DNA of 64,000 nucleotides from Poindextera sp041691315 (GTDB taxonomy: Bacteria > Pseudomonadota > Alphaproteobacteria > Caulobacterales > Caulobacteraceae). The notes under the pieces were generated by a model that saw only the letters and a list, made by a program, of their open reading frames with translations, did not search any database and was not told where the DNA came from. Shown in pieces: positions 1-7,911 of this stretch. The stretch spans positions 124,001 to 188,000 of the forward strand of contig JBEPUW010000002.1 in the NCBI GenBank assembly GCA_041691315.1, read 5' to 3'. The position numbers were made by a program, and so were the translations under genes. Each line of letters opens with the position of its first letter. Within the stretch, counting starts at the first letter, position 1.

Positions 1-902
1 AGAGCCTGCGCCGCTGCCAGGTCGGCGGGCGAGACGTCCTTGCCGGCGGAAGCAAGCAGGGAAGCCGCGCGGCTCGGGGAGGTCGTAAGCGCTGCGCCGA
101 ATCCGCCAAGGCCGGCTCCCAACATACGCGCAAGGACAGCGTATTGTGGCTGCAGGTATTGGTCGGCCAGCTCGCCAAGCCCCTCCGAGCCTGAGCCGCT
201 GGCCGCAATGCTGAGCCCGCGCTCCAGGGCGCTGCCCTCTCCACCAACGGCGGCGGGCGCGAATGAGGCGATAGTCTTGAGGTAACGGTCGGCCGGATAT
301 TGCGGCTGGTAGTCCGCGCCGTGCTGGTTTGCGACATCGGTGTTGGACTGGGCAAGATAGGGCGCGGCTTGAGATGGGAGGTGCGGATTGGCAATGCTCA
401 TGCCGAGCCGCAGCCCGGCCTCCGGGTTGAGCATGTCCGCGGTCGACGCCAAGCCGCCGTACAGGCCGCTTCCGACCGATTTGGCCGCATCCTCCCACCA
501 AGGCGAACGGGTTGCCGCGTCCGCTTCATCGTCGCTCATGCCGGCCGGATGACTCACCGTGAAGCCGTCCTGGCCGGCCTGCCCATACTGGCCCGTATCA
601 CGATCGATGATGTAGGCGCCCGGCGAGGCAGGACGCCCCGGCTGGACGATGTAGGGAGAGTTCGGCGTGCCCTGGGCGGCTCCCGGCTGGATCACGCCGG
701 CATGGTAGAGCTGCCAGGCGGTGCTGTTCTGCGCGGGCGTCAGGGAGCCGCCGTCCTGCACCGGATAGGGCGCGTCCGCCGCCGGCCCGTTCGACTGCTG
801 CGCCGGGGCCGCTGCTTGGCCCTGGGGCGCGGCTGGCGGCGCGATCTGTGCACCGACCAGGGCCGCCGCCTGCTCGTCGGTCAGACCTTGCGACGGGTCC
901 AT
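1..902 (-). CDS. Phage virion-associated protein, N-terminal 300 residues (runs off window)
   Basis: The frame is open from the ATG at 902 to base 1 with no stop, so it is a partial gene of at least 300 codons. Its start overlaps the stop of the upstream muramidase gene as TAATG, indicating translational coupling. The first 80 residues are Ala/Gln/Pro-rich. After that comes a segment (about residues 125-290) with WWEDAAKSVGSGLYGG, AERYLKTIASF-like and LGELADQYLQP-like stretches, the kind of composition seen in DNA-ejection or internal virion proteins of podovirus-like prophages. That assignment is inferred from composition and position only. The plus-strand frames in this interval are shadows. 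Confidence 0.65.
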   Translation of the reverse strand, partial: MDPSQGLTDEQAAALVGAQIAPPAAPQGQAAAPAQQSNGPAADAPYPVQDGGSLTPAQNSTAWQLYHAGVIQPGAAQGTPNSPYIVQPGRPASPGAYIIDRDTGQYGQAGQDGFTVSHPAGMSDDEADAATRSPWWEDAAKSVGSGLYGGLASTADMLNPEAGLRLGMSIANPHLPSQAAPYLAQSNTDVANQHGADYQPQYPADRYLKTIASFAPAAVGGEGSALERGLSIAASGSGSEGLGELADQYLQPQYAVLARMLGAGLGGFGAALTTSPSRAASLLASAGKDVSPADLAAAQA

Positions 903-3598
903 TATCGAGCCCCGTTGGCGGGAACCCAGCGGCGCTGGCCGTTGACGATGATTGGCCGCAGCCCTTTCGCAGCGAGTCGCTGAGCGAGTTGAGGATCCAG
1001 CGCTGAAACGCCAACCGATCCTGCGCCCGGCATACCGGTGGGGATGCTGCCGATCGACGGCACAGGAGCGAGCGTGCGGTTCAAAGGTGCGAGGTAAGGC
1101 TTGAGCGACATGCCCTGGCTGTTGACGAAGGCCTCATCGCTTCTGGCCAAGCCACCGAAGGCGGTCTGCGACTGAACGGCGTCGTCGTGCATCGCCTGAA
1201 GGATCGCCTGCCGTGCGCCAGGGCTGAGGTGCTGGCCGGCGATGATCTCGGGCGCGAACTGCTTGAGACCCGCCCATGGTCCCTGGGCATTGTCGAGCGC
1301 GCCGACGTTGAACTGCCGGGCTACACCGCCTGAGAACTGGCGAGCCGCGAAGTCCCGCAATTCCACGTCGGAGATGCCACCGGGCCGCTGGGCGGCCTGC
1401 GTCGCAGCGGTGTACATGTTCGTCGCGTTGTCCGCGGCCAGGTACTGCGGCGAACCCTGCAGCTTGGTCAGGCGGTCGCCCAGGTCCTTCGGGGTGAACT
1501 GCTGGTCGGCGACCCGGACTGGCGTCCCATCGGGCCCGGCCACGAAGACCCCGGACGCGCCTGGGATGGTGAAGGTGTTACGCTGCTGAACGGGCGCGTT
1601 GGTTAGCTGGCCGCCTGGCCCCATGACTTGGCCAGCACCGACCGGGCCATAGGCGGGGTTCTGCTTGAAGGTGACCTCGCCGGTCATCGGATTGCGTTGT
1701 TCGACGTTATTCGCGCCGCTCCCGGCCACATCCTGCAGCTGCGTGGATTGGACGGGGGCGAAACCGCCGCGGCCGTCGCTGACCATCTTGGCGCCGGCGG
1801 TGACAATGACGCCTTGCGGCGACTGTACGCCATAAAGCCGTCCGCTCTGCTTGCCCGTAAAGGTGATCTGCCCTGCGTCATTTGGGCGACTCGCAACCAA
1901 TTCTTCCGGCGTTGAAGCCTGCTGGCGCAGCTGATCGCGCAGTGCGAGAAACTTCTCCATGTAGAACTGGGGATACTGCCGAGCCTGCTGCTGCAGCTGC
2001 TCCAGCTCGCGGAACTGCGACGGCTGGATCGGAAAGGGTTGCGGACTGATCTGGCCGCCCTGACCGCTCCCCGACTGTTGAGGTGCGGGGAAATTGGACT
2101 GCGGTGGCGCGGGCGCGTTGGCTTGCGCAAACGCACGCTGCGGCGGCGCGTTGGGTGCGGGCGGAAACGGCGTTGGCACGATATGGCCGCTCTGGTCCAA
2201 GGTCGGCGCTCCGACGCCCATCGGGTCGCCTGGGGGCATGGCGTTAGCACCACCAGCTGAGCTCGCGGCAGGAGCACTCGGCGCGAAGCCGCCGACAGGA
2301 ATGCCCTGGCTCGAGCCTGGCGGTGCGGGTGGAGGCGGTACCGGTTGACCGGCGACGCTCATTGTCGGCGTCCCCATGCCAGGCGGGGGAGGCGTGCTGC
2401 CGTTGCTCGCGACTTGGTACGGCCTGGCCGCGACCTCGGCGGGGACCTGGGCGGTGGTGATCTGGCCAGTGGTTTGCCCGACGATGCTGTTGGGGTCGCC
2501 GGCTGAAGCCGAGCCTTGGCCGCTCACCTGCGAGGCGTAGGCCATCAGGTCGCGGTTGCGATTGGCCCAGGCGTGGGCGTAGGGCCGCACCGCCGGATTG
2601 GCCGCCAGATCGGCCTGCATGTGCTGTTCGCGCAGCGCCATGTATTGCGCCGGGTCTCCGCCCGACTGCTGAAGGATGTTCTTGGCCCACGTCGGGTTGA
2701 GTGCGTAGGTGTCGGCGTGGATTGCAGCCAGCGCCGGGGGCATTTTGTTGGCCCCGCTGGCGTCGTAGTACCGCTGCTCGAACAGCGGCTCCACCTGGGC
2801 CTGGGTCATGTTCGGGGTCACGTCCGGGTTGGCCGTTTTATTCAGCCCGTAGATTGAGAAAGTCCCATTGGCGTCGGACTTGTTCAGCCGCCCCTCATGC
2901 GGAACGAAGAAGTTGTTGTAGAAGTCGGCGCCGGCGAGGCGCGGCCCGCCTTGAGGTCCCTGACCCGAAATCGCCGCAGCCAGCTGGGGGCCGCCGCCTC
3001 CCAGCGGTGCGCTTGGCGCCGGTGACTGACCGGTGGCCTCGGGGACCGCTGCGGCCAGTTGGGGGCCAGTGAGCCCGCCAGGTGCGGCTGGCGGCTGCGA
3101 TTGCTGAGCACCCCCCTTGACCGCAGCGGCGAGCTGCGGGCCGGTAAGGTCGCCTGCAGCCGCAGGGGCGGCCGCGACAGGAGGCGCGGACTGTGCGGGG
3201 TTGCCTGGGGTCGCTGGATCAGTAGCCGCCGGCCCGGTCGCCGCTCCCGCGCCGCTGCCTGATGCGTCTGGTGTCGGGTTTGCCTGCGATGCGTCGTAGT
3301 CAGCCTGGCCTGGCAACGGCGGCCCGCCGTTCAAGAGTCCCTGGCGACCCTGATTTACGTCGGCCATCAGTTCGTTGTCGTTCCCCTGGCGGCTGAGTTG
3401 GAGGATGGCGTTGGCGAGCAGGTTCGTGCCCAGCGCACCGCTGGTGCGGATGTTCGAGGCGGAGCCCTCCTGCAGCGCCTTGATCGCGTCGGCGAGGTAC
3501 TGCGAGCGTTGAATCTGCGGGTAAGCGCCTACGCCGTAGTAGGAGAGCGCGGCGTTCGCGATTGGGCTTTGACCGGGGACGGGCTGGAGCTCGGGCAT
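902..3598 (-). CDS. Large phage virion protein with GH108-like muramidase domain
   Basis: 898 residues. Residues about 1-95 are a conserved-looking head. Residues 95-235 are an Ala/Pro/Gly-rich linker with three near-identical copies of GPQLAAA(V/I). Residues about 240-355 resemble the N-terminal lysozyme-like domain of the GH108 family (motif FVPHEGRLN with a candidate catalytic Glu, then TFSIYGLN and ALNPTWAKNIL). The rest is Pro/Gln-rich linker (to about 560) and a phage-type C-terminal region. Probably a virion-associated peptidoglycan hydrolase used in DNA entry. The start ATG overlaps the stop of a 24-codon ORF (TGATG) and the stop overlaps the next gene (TAATG). The muramidase call is from motif likeness and would need a profile search. 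Confidence 0.75.
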   Translation of the reverse strand: MPELQPVPGQSPIANAALSYYGVGAYPQIQRSQYLADAIKALQEGSASNIRTSGALGTNLLANAILQLSRQGNDNELMADVNQGRQGLLNGGPPLPGQADYDASQANPTPDASGSGAGAATGPAATDPATPGNPAQSAPPVAAAPAAAGDLTGPQLAAAVKGGAQQSQPPAAPGGLTGPQLAAAVPEATGQSPAPSAPLGGGGPQLAAAISGQGPQGGPRLAGADFYNNFFVPHEGRLNKSDANGTFSIYGLNKTANPDVTPNMTQAQVEPLFEQRYYDASGANKMPPALAAIHADTYALNPTWAKNILQQSGGDPAQYMALREQHMQADLAANPAVRPYAHAWANRNRDLMAYASQVSGQGSASAGDPNSIVGQTTGQITTAQVPAEVAARPYQVASNGSTPPPPGMGTPTMSVAGQPVPPPPAPPGSSQGIPVGGFAPSAPAASSAGGANAMPPGDPMGVGAPTLDQSGHIVPTPFPPAPNAPPQRAFAQANAPAPPQSNFPAPQQSGSGQGGQISPQPFPIQPSQFRELEQLQQQARQYPQFYMEKFLALRDQLRQQASTPEELVASRPNDAGQITFTGKQSGRLYGVQSPQGVIVTAGAKMVSDGRGGFAPVQSTQLQDVAGSGANNVEQRNPMTGEVTFKQNPAYGPVGAGQVMGPGGQLTNAPVQQRNTFTIPGASGVFVAGPDGTPVRVADQQFTPKDLGDRLTKLQGSPQYLAADNATNMYTAATQAAQRPGGISDVELRDFAARQFSGGVARQFNVGALDNAQGPWAGLKQFAPEIIAGQHLSPGARQAILQAMHDDAVQSQTAFGGLARSDEAFVNSQGMSLKPYLAPLNRTLAPVPSIGSIPTGMPGAGSVGVSALDPQLAQRLAAKGLRPIIVNGQRRWVPANGAR

Positions 3599-3672
3599 CA
3601 GAATCGACCCTCGCGATAGCCTGCGCCCGAGCGGCCGCCTGACTGATGCTGTAACTTCTCGCCATACGCCAT
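3598..3672 (-). CDS. 24-residue mini-ORF upstream of the virion muramidase gene
   Basis: A short frame, MAYGEKLQHQ followed by a Gly/Arg-rich tail ending in REGRF. It is preceded by a strong ribosome-binding site (AAGGAGAG, about 8 nt before the ATG), better than any site in front of the long gene it overlaps. Its TGA shares a base with the ATG of the 898-residue gene. It is either a very small phage protein or a leader that couples translation into the large gene. No homologue is recognised. Confidence 0.45.
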   Translation of the reverse strand: MAYGEKLQHQSGGRSGAGYREGRF

Positions 3673-3952
3673 GGCAGCCGCTCTCCTTAATCTTGGGGGA
3701 GACCGGTCGCGCGCTGGACCCCGGCTAGGGTTGTGGCGAGGGGTCGATGCCGGTGTTGCTCAGGTCAGGAACGGTTCCAGCTTTCGCGAACCGGTCGAGG
3801 GCCACTCTCGCGGCGTACACCAGACGAAGCAAAGCTTCGATGTGTTCGCGTAACGATGCAAGCCCTTTTGGCATTCACCGCATCGGTTGCGTCGGAACTA
3901 AGTTTGCCGTTCAGCGTGTTCCATGCTTGATAAGCTGAGCTATGGGGGGGTG

Positions 3953-4411
3953 ATGATGATGGGCAAGTGTACATTTGCGGCGCTGGCGGCGGGGCTCGCG
4001 CTGGCTGGCTGCGCGACGCCGTATCAGGACATGGGATTTATGGGCGGCGTGCGAGCTACCCAGATCAGTGCCGATGAGGCGCAGATCACGGCCAGGGGGA
4101 ACGGCTACACCGATCCCGACACGATCCAGCGGTACGTTCTGCGCAAGGCGGCGGAGACAACGGTCGCCGCTGGGTTTGACACGTTTGCGGTGATGAACGA
4201 CGCCGACCGATCGCGGTCGGGGGAGATCTCGACTGGCAGCGCAACGGCCTATGGGAACAGCGCCTACGCGGTCGGCTACAGCACTCGCATTTTCAAGCCC
4301 GGCGAAACGGTGCTGATCAAAATGATGCACGGCCCAAAACCAGCCGATGCGCCAGGCAACGTCTTCGATGCCCACGACCTGCTGAAATATCTCACGCCGC
4401 CGGCCAAGTAG
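3953..4411 (+). CDS. Small lipoprotein (CC0125/CC1285-like)
   Basis: About 152 residues with a lipoprotein signal peptide: MMMGKC, a hydrophobic run, then the lipobox LALAGC, so the mature protein would be anchored by Cys. The body has a GNGYTD...YVLRKAAETTVAAGFDTFAVMND pattern resembling the CC0125/CC1285 family of small Caulobacter lipoproteins of unknown function. The open frame extends upstream to 3923, but the signal peptide fits a start at one of three in-frame ATGs at 3953-3959, directly after a G-rich stretch. It is on the opposite strand to the surrounding phage genes and may be a moron or lysogenic-conversion gene. Confidence 0.7.
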   Translation: MMMGKCTFAALAAGLALAGCATPYQDMGFMGGVRATQISADEAQITARGNGYTDPDTIQRYVLRKAAETTVAAGFDTFAVMNDADRSRSGEISTGSATAYGNSAYAVGYSTRIFKPGETVLIKMMHGPKPADAPGNVFDAHDLLKYLTPPAK

Positions 4412-4422
4412 CTGGCGGGTCC

Positions 4423-4587
4423 TTAGGCATTAGGTGGACCGATCTGAAATTCCCAATCCGGCAACTCCGACCGAATGATGATCCGCGACAAACCCTTGTA
4501 GGACGGGTTTGCGTCGCGCGGCTGAACGTCCATCGCGACCAGCCCGCGGTCGCAGCACGCATCGTAAAACGCGGCACCCATCGCGAT
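4423..4587 (-). pseudogene. 3' part of a small phage ORF interrupted by the IS1595-family element
   Basis: Reading on the minus strand, this segment encodes IAMGAAFYDACCDRGLV... to the stop TAA at 4425-4423. Joined to 7944-8009 across one copy of the 8-bp duplication it gives an uninterrupted 76-residue protein beginning MDETKIAEKIARLDSVM. The family is not recognised. The insertion removed its start, so the fragment is probably not expressed as the native protein. Confidence 0.8.
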
Positions 4588-4611
4588 GGCGATATTATAC
4601 AATCCGTACCA
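4580..4611 (+). repeat. Left end of IS1595-family element: target duplication plus terminal inverted repeat
   Basis: 4580-4587 is ATCGCGAT, the 8-bp target duplication, identical to 7936-7943 and itself palindromic. 4588-4611 is the 24-bp terminal inverted repeat, starting GGCGATATTATACAATCC; it matches the reverse complement of 7912-7935 at 23 of 24 positions. Confidence 0.92.
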
Positions 4612-4669
4612 AAAAGCTTGTAATCCCTTGCTACACATGGGATAAACGGTCGTTGAAGGAAGACGACCG

Positions 4670-5599
4670 ATGGCATCCATTCTCTCCGCCAAACACTTTC
4701 ACGATGAGGCCGCCGCCCGCGCCTTTGTCGAGGCACGCGTGTGGGCGAACGGTCGTGTCTGCCCGAAGTGCGGGACCGTCGATAACTCTGTCCTGCTAAA
4801 GGGCAAGAGCACTCGGGCCGGCACCTACAAGTGCCGGGACTGCCGCAAGCCGTTCACGGTCAAGGTTGGAACGGTGTTTGAGGCCAGCAATGTTCCGCTC
4901 CATCAATGGCTCCAAGCGATGCACCTTCTTTGCTCCAGCAAGAAGGGTTTCAGCGCCAACCAGCTTCACCGCACCCTGGGCGTCACCCTGAAAACCGCTT
5001 GGTTCATGGCTCACCGCATCCGCGAGGCCATGCGCTCCGGCGAGTTAGCGCCGTTCGGCGCTGGCGGCGGCGTTGTCGAGGCGGACGAAACTTTCATCGG
5101 ACGCGAGCCGGGGTCCGAAGTGAAGCATGCTTGGCACCACAAGCTGAAGGTTCTCACCCTCGTCGACCGCGAAAGCGGACGCGCTCGCAGCACGGTTGTG
5201 GACGATCTGAAACTATCCACCATCACGCCAATCTTGGAAGCGAACATCGCCAAGGAAGCGCGCCTGATGACCGACGAGGCCACGCATTACATTCAGCCGG
5301 GGCGCACGTTCGCCGAGCATGGCCGCGTCAACCACAAGGCCGACGAATACGTTTCCCGCGTCGATCCGACCATCCACTCCAACACCGTCGAAGGTTACTT
5401 CAGCATCTTCAAAAGGGGCATGAAGGGCACATACCAGCATTGCGCGAAACGTCACCTTCACCGCTATATGGCTGAGTTTGATTTCCGCTACAGTGAACGA
5501 GTCGCCTTGGGGATCGGCGACGTCGAGCGGGCAGGACGCGCCCTGGAAGGGATTGTGGGGAAGCGGCTGAAATACCGGGACTCGTCCGGCGCGCTATGA
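4670..5599 (+). CDS. IS1595-family (ISXO2-like) transposase
   Basis: 309 residues. An N-terminal zinc ribbon uses Cys31, Cys34, Cys55 and Cys58 (CPKCG ... CRDC). It is followed by a helical region (SANQLHRTLGVTLKTAWFMAHRIR) and the ISXO2-like DDE domain with VEADETFIG (Asp139), LMTDEATHY (Asp202) and HSNTVEGYFSIFKRG (Asn238/Glu241). Length and motifs match complete members, so the enzyme appears intact. The stop TGA overlaps the ATG of the antitoxin gene (ATGA at 5596-5599), so cargo expression is probably coupled to transposase translation. Confidence 0.95.
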   Translation: MASILSAKHFHDEAAARAFVEARVWANGRVCPKCGTVDNSVLLKGKSTRAGTYKCRDCRKPFTVKVGTVFEASNVPLHQWLQAMHLLCSSKKGFSANQLHRTLGVTLKTAWFMAHRIREAMRSGELAPFGAGGGVVEADETFIGREPGSEVKHAWHHKLKVLTLVDRESGRARSTVVDDLKLSTITPILEANIAKEARLMTDEATHYIQPGRTFAEHGRVNHKADEYVSRVDPTIHSNTVEGYFSIFKRGMKGTYQHCAKRHLHRYMAEFDFRYSERVALGIGDVERAGRALEGIVGKRLKYRDSSGAL

Positions 5600-6282
5600 A
5601 CGCGCGCACCAATCCCGATCTGCTGGAAAGCGGCATCTACTCTTTGAGCGACGCTGCAAAGCTTCTCAACGTCCCCGTCAACAAGGTTCGCGTTTGGGTG
5701 AACGGTCGCGGCGAACGCCAAGCGCCTTTAATCCAGAACCAGCTTGGACGCGCCGGACACACATACCTGATCAGTTTCACCAATCTGATGGAGCTGCGTT
5801 TCATCGCGAAGTTCGCCGAAGCTGGCGTCAAGCTGCGCGTGGTACGGGCCGTCATGGGGGAAGTTCAGGAACTCATGAATCGCCCGCACGCGTTCGCAAC
5901 CAGCACCGTGTTTACAACCGACGGCAAAAAGATTCTTGCCCGGATACTTAGCGAAAGCGGCCAAGAAGATGTTCTCGATCTGAAATCCGGGAACTATGAG
6001 ATGCTGACCGTTATCGTCGATAGCCTCAAGCCCGACGTAATTTTCGACGCGGCTGGCGAAGCGACCGCTTGGTTCCCGCGCCGAGGGATCGCCCCCAACG
6101 TGCTGATCCATCCGCGCTTCTCCTTTGGGCGCCCCATACTCCGTGAAAGCCAAGTGCCGACGGCGGCGATCGAACAATCCGTCAAGGTGGAAGGCGTCGA
6201 AGGAACCGCCGACCTGTACGAAGTTCCCGTTGAACAAGTCAGGGAAGCTATGGAGTTCCAAGCAGTGCTCAGGGCGGCTTGA
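5596..6282 (+). CDS. DUF433-type antitoxin (VapB45-like), IS cargo
   Basis: 228 residues. Residues about 16-40 (YSLSDAAKLLNVPVNKVRVWV) form a MerR-like helix-turn-helix, suited to DNA binding and autoregulation. The C-terminal part (about 160-225: HPRFSFGRPILRESQVPT ... YEVPVEQVREAMEF) has the DUF433 pattern common in antitoxins paired with PIN-like toxins. It overlaps the transposase by ATGA upstream and the toxin by TTGA downstream. It should neutralise the adjacent toxin by direct binding; this is inferred from the pairing. Confidence 0.82.
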   Translation: MNARTNPDLLESGIYSLSDAAKLLNVPVNKVRVWVNGRGERQAPLIQNQLGRAGHTYLISFTNLMELRFIAKFAEAGVKLRVVRAVMGEVQELMNRPHAFATSTVFTTDGKKILARILSESGQEDVLDLKSGNYEMLTVIVDSLKPDVIFDAAGEATAWFPRRGIAPNVLIHPRFSFGRPILRESQVPTAAIEQSVKVEGVEGTADLYEVPVEQVREAMEFQAVLRAA

Positions 6283-6884
6283 AGCTCGCGTTTGACGAGC
6301 ACCTACCACCAGTAATGGCGACGGTCTTTCAGAGCCTCGCCAGTCACCGAGGGATTCGAAAGCTATCCAGCGGCCTCGTCATAGAGAACGCGAAAGACTA
6401 TGCCCCACGCCCGGATGACCATGATTACATACGGCGCAATGACGCGCCCTGGATAAAGCGCTTTGCCTCCGCCGGAGGGGAGGCGATCATTTCGGGCGAC
6501 CAGAAGATGCGGTCGGACCCGGCGGAACGCGAGGCGCTAGTCCAGACCGGCATGGTCGTATTCTTCTTCGACCCAGCATGGAACAATTTCAAATTTTGCG
6601 ACAAGTGCGCCATGCTCCTGCACTGGTGGCCGCAGACGCTTGGGATAGCAGAGACCGCGCCAAAACCTTCGTTTTGGCGTATACCGGCGACGTGGAACGC
6701 AGATGCGGGGATTGCGCAGGTGTCGCATGCGGACCTGAGCCTGGAGCTGGTCGAACGACAAAAGGCGGCGGCGCCGAAGATACGGGCCAGGCGCGCCCCG
6801 GCGCAGACAATCCACCCAGCCCAGCCAGAACTAGATCTCCTAGAGACCAAGAATGACAAAACCAGCGACAAGCAAAAAGCCTAG
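6279..6884 (+). CDS. PIN-like toxin (VapC45-type), IS cargo
   Basis: 201 residues from a TTG start whose bases overlap the antitoxin stop (TTGA). The N-terminus MKLAFDEHLPP carries the acidic pair Asp6-Glu7 typical of DUF5615/VapC45-like PIN folds. Further acidic residues lie at DDHDYIRRND and ISGDQKMRSDPAE, followed by a WNNFKFCDKCAMLLHWWP segment. The first 130 residues are the nuclease-like domain and the basic C-terminal tail is variable. Expected to be an RNA-cleaving toxin held by the upstream antitoxin. Start choice is set by the overlap and by the FDEHLP motif being at the very N-terminus. Confidence 0.8.
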   Translation: MKLAFDEHLPPVMATVFQSLASHRGIRKLSSGLVIENAKDYAPRPDDHDYIRRNDAPWIKRFASAGGEAIISGDQKMRSDPAEREALVQTGMVVFFFDPAWNNFKFCDKCAMLLHWWPQTLGIAETAPKPSFWRIPATWNADAGIAQVSHADLSLELVERQKAAAPKIRARRAPAQTIHPAQPELDLLETKNDKTSDKQKA

Positions 6885-7020
6885 CCAGCGCGAGCGCTTC
6901 ATCGAGGCCGCCCGCGAAGCTGAGACCGACGACAGCCCGGAAGCGTTCGAGCGCATCTTTGCCAAGGTCGTGCCCCCGAAGGGGGGCAATCCGAAACCAA
7001 AGAGCGGCAAAAGCAAATGA
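6853..7020 (+). CDS. 55-residue basic hypothetical protein, IS cargo
   Basis: A short frame MTKPATSKKPSQRERFIEAA...SPEAFERIFAKVVPPKGG with a Lys-rich tail. It starts inside the 3' end of the toxin gene (32-nt overlap, different frame) and ends in ATGA overlapping the next start. The central RERFIEAAREAETDDSPEAFERI pattern resembles small conserved ORFs often found behind mobile-element genes in alphaproteobacteria. Function unknown; a third component of the toxin-antitoxin operon is possible but only suggested by the overlap. Confidence 0.65.
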   Translation: MTKPATSKKPSQRERFIEAAREAETDDSPEAFERIFAKVVPPKGGNPKPKSGKSK

Positions 7021-7391
7021 TCCGATCCTCCAAGCTGCTGGTCATCACCATCCTGATCGGCGTGGCCGGGCCAGCCTTAGCGCAGGACGTGCCGACCGCA
7101 GTCCAAGAAGCGCTCCAAGTCAAGGCGGAAGGCCGGGTCTTTGCCGTCGCAACCCGGTACGCGAAAACCATCGGCATTGACGCCGATTACGTTGGATACT
7201 GCTCAGCAAAGATGGAGTTATCCCACGGCCGACCCAGGGACGGTTCAATCCCGTGGGGCGTCGACTACAATCATATCAACCAAGCCACATTGGACGAAAC
7301 GCTACTGGTCCGCGAACGCTATGAGCGGGACTTTCTGATCCTTTGCCTTGCCGATGCAAAAAACAGCCTTACCCACGCAGCGGCCAAGTGA
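7017..7391 (+). CDS. Secreted hypothetical protein, IS cargo
   Basis: 124 residues. MIRSSKLLVITILIGVAGPALAQ is a clear Sec signal peptide with cleavage expected after ALA. The mature domain has two Cys (GYCSAKME, LILCLADAK) that could form a disulfide. It starts by ATGA overlap with the preceding 55-residue gene, so it belongs to the transposase/toxin-antitoxin transcription unit. No family recognised. A periplasmic protein as transposon cargo is unusual. Confidence 0.7.
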   Translation: MIRSSKLLVITILIGVAGPALAQDVPTAVQEALQVKAEGRVFAVATRYAKTIGIDADYVGYCSAKMELSHGRPRDGSIPWGVDYNHINQATLDETLLVRERYERDFLILCLADAKNSLTHAAAK

Positions 7392-7416
7392 GCGCTAGGC
7401 GTACCGGAGACTTGCC

Positions 7417-7647
7417 ATGAGCTTCATTCAGCGCGAACAGGGCCGCATCGTCGCCGCGATGGCGGCGGCCTCGCCGACCGAGAAACGTGAGCTTTGGCTA
7501 GCGCAACAGGCGTTGGCGTGGGCGAGCGATCCCACCCAGTTCGCCGCACCATGCGCGACGATCATGGGCACTTCGGAAGTTTCAGCAGATTGTCGGGCAG
7601 ATCGTGGTCCGCCTCAGTCCTTATGTAGCGATGGCCATACCGACTAG
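7417..7647 (+). CDS. 76-residue hypothetical protein, IS cargo
   Basis: MSFIQREQGRIVAAMAAA...LWLAQQALAWASDPTQFAAP, preceded by a good ribosome-binding site (CCGGAGA, 6 nt before the ATG). The pattern FIQRE...LWLAQQALAWA followed by an IMGTSE...RGPPQS tail resembles small conserved proteins seen in rhizobial accessory regions; function unknown. The last 86 bases overlap the 3' end of the convergent DUF3892-like gene. Confidence 0.6.
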   Translation: MSFIQREQGRIVAAMAAASPTEKRELWLAQQALAWASDPTQFAAPCATIMGTSEVSADCRADRGPPQSLCSDGHTD

Positions 7648-7852
7648 TCGCGGTAACGACCCTTACGCGGACCCGGTCGACACCCTCAGAATGAAGTTCC
7701 CATTCACCTGAATCTATACCCTGGACCGCCCATTGCTGGCTCTGGGTCCAGCGGGTGCCGTTGGGATTTGTGCCGCCCACGGATTCGATAGCCTCATATG
7801 GACTGTCGCGATCACCCTTAACGATGCACCGAATAGTCTGACTCTTCGCCAT
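7562..7852 (-). CDS. DUF3892-like protein, IS cargo on opposite strand
   Basis: 96 residues, MAKSQTIRCIVKGDRDSPYEAIESVGG...ATSRYGHRYIRTEADHDLPDNLLKLPKCP. The N-terminal IRCIVKxD and C-terminal RYGH(R/K)YI...P(D/N)NLL.LP.CP patterns fit DUF3892-type small proteins of unknown function. Ribosome-binding site GGAGGG lies just upstream. It converges on the 76-residue gene with an 86-bp tail overlap and lies inside the right inverted repeat, so it belongs to the element. Confidence 0.68.
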   Translation of the reverse strand: MAKSQTIRCIVKGDRDSPYEAIESVGGTNPNGTRWTQSQQWAVQGIDSGEWELHSEGVDRVRVRVVTATSRYGHRYIRTEADHDLPDNLLKLPKCP

Positions 7853-7911
7853 GCCGCCCTCCGCTCCCGTAGCGGGAAGACATCACGGCCACGCTTAGAA
7901 GTCGAGTCATA

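Noticed and set aside
300..983. 227-codon plus-strand ORF
   Set aside because: Antisense to two phage genes, Arg-rich and without family features; GC-rich shadow.
598..1014. 138-codon minus-strand ORF
   Set aside because: Arg/Ala/Gly-rich shadow frame; the overlapping frame from 902 to base 1 is coupled to the muramidase gene and has protein-like composition.
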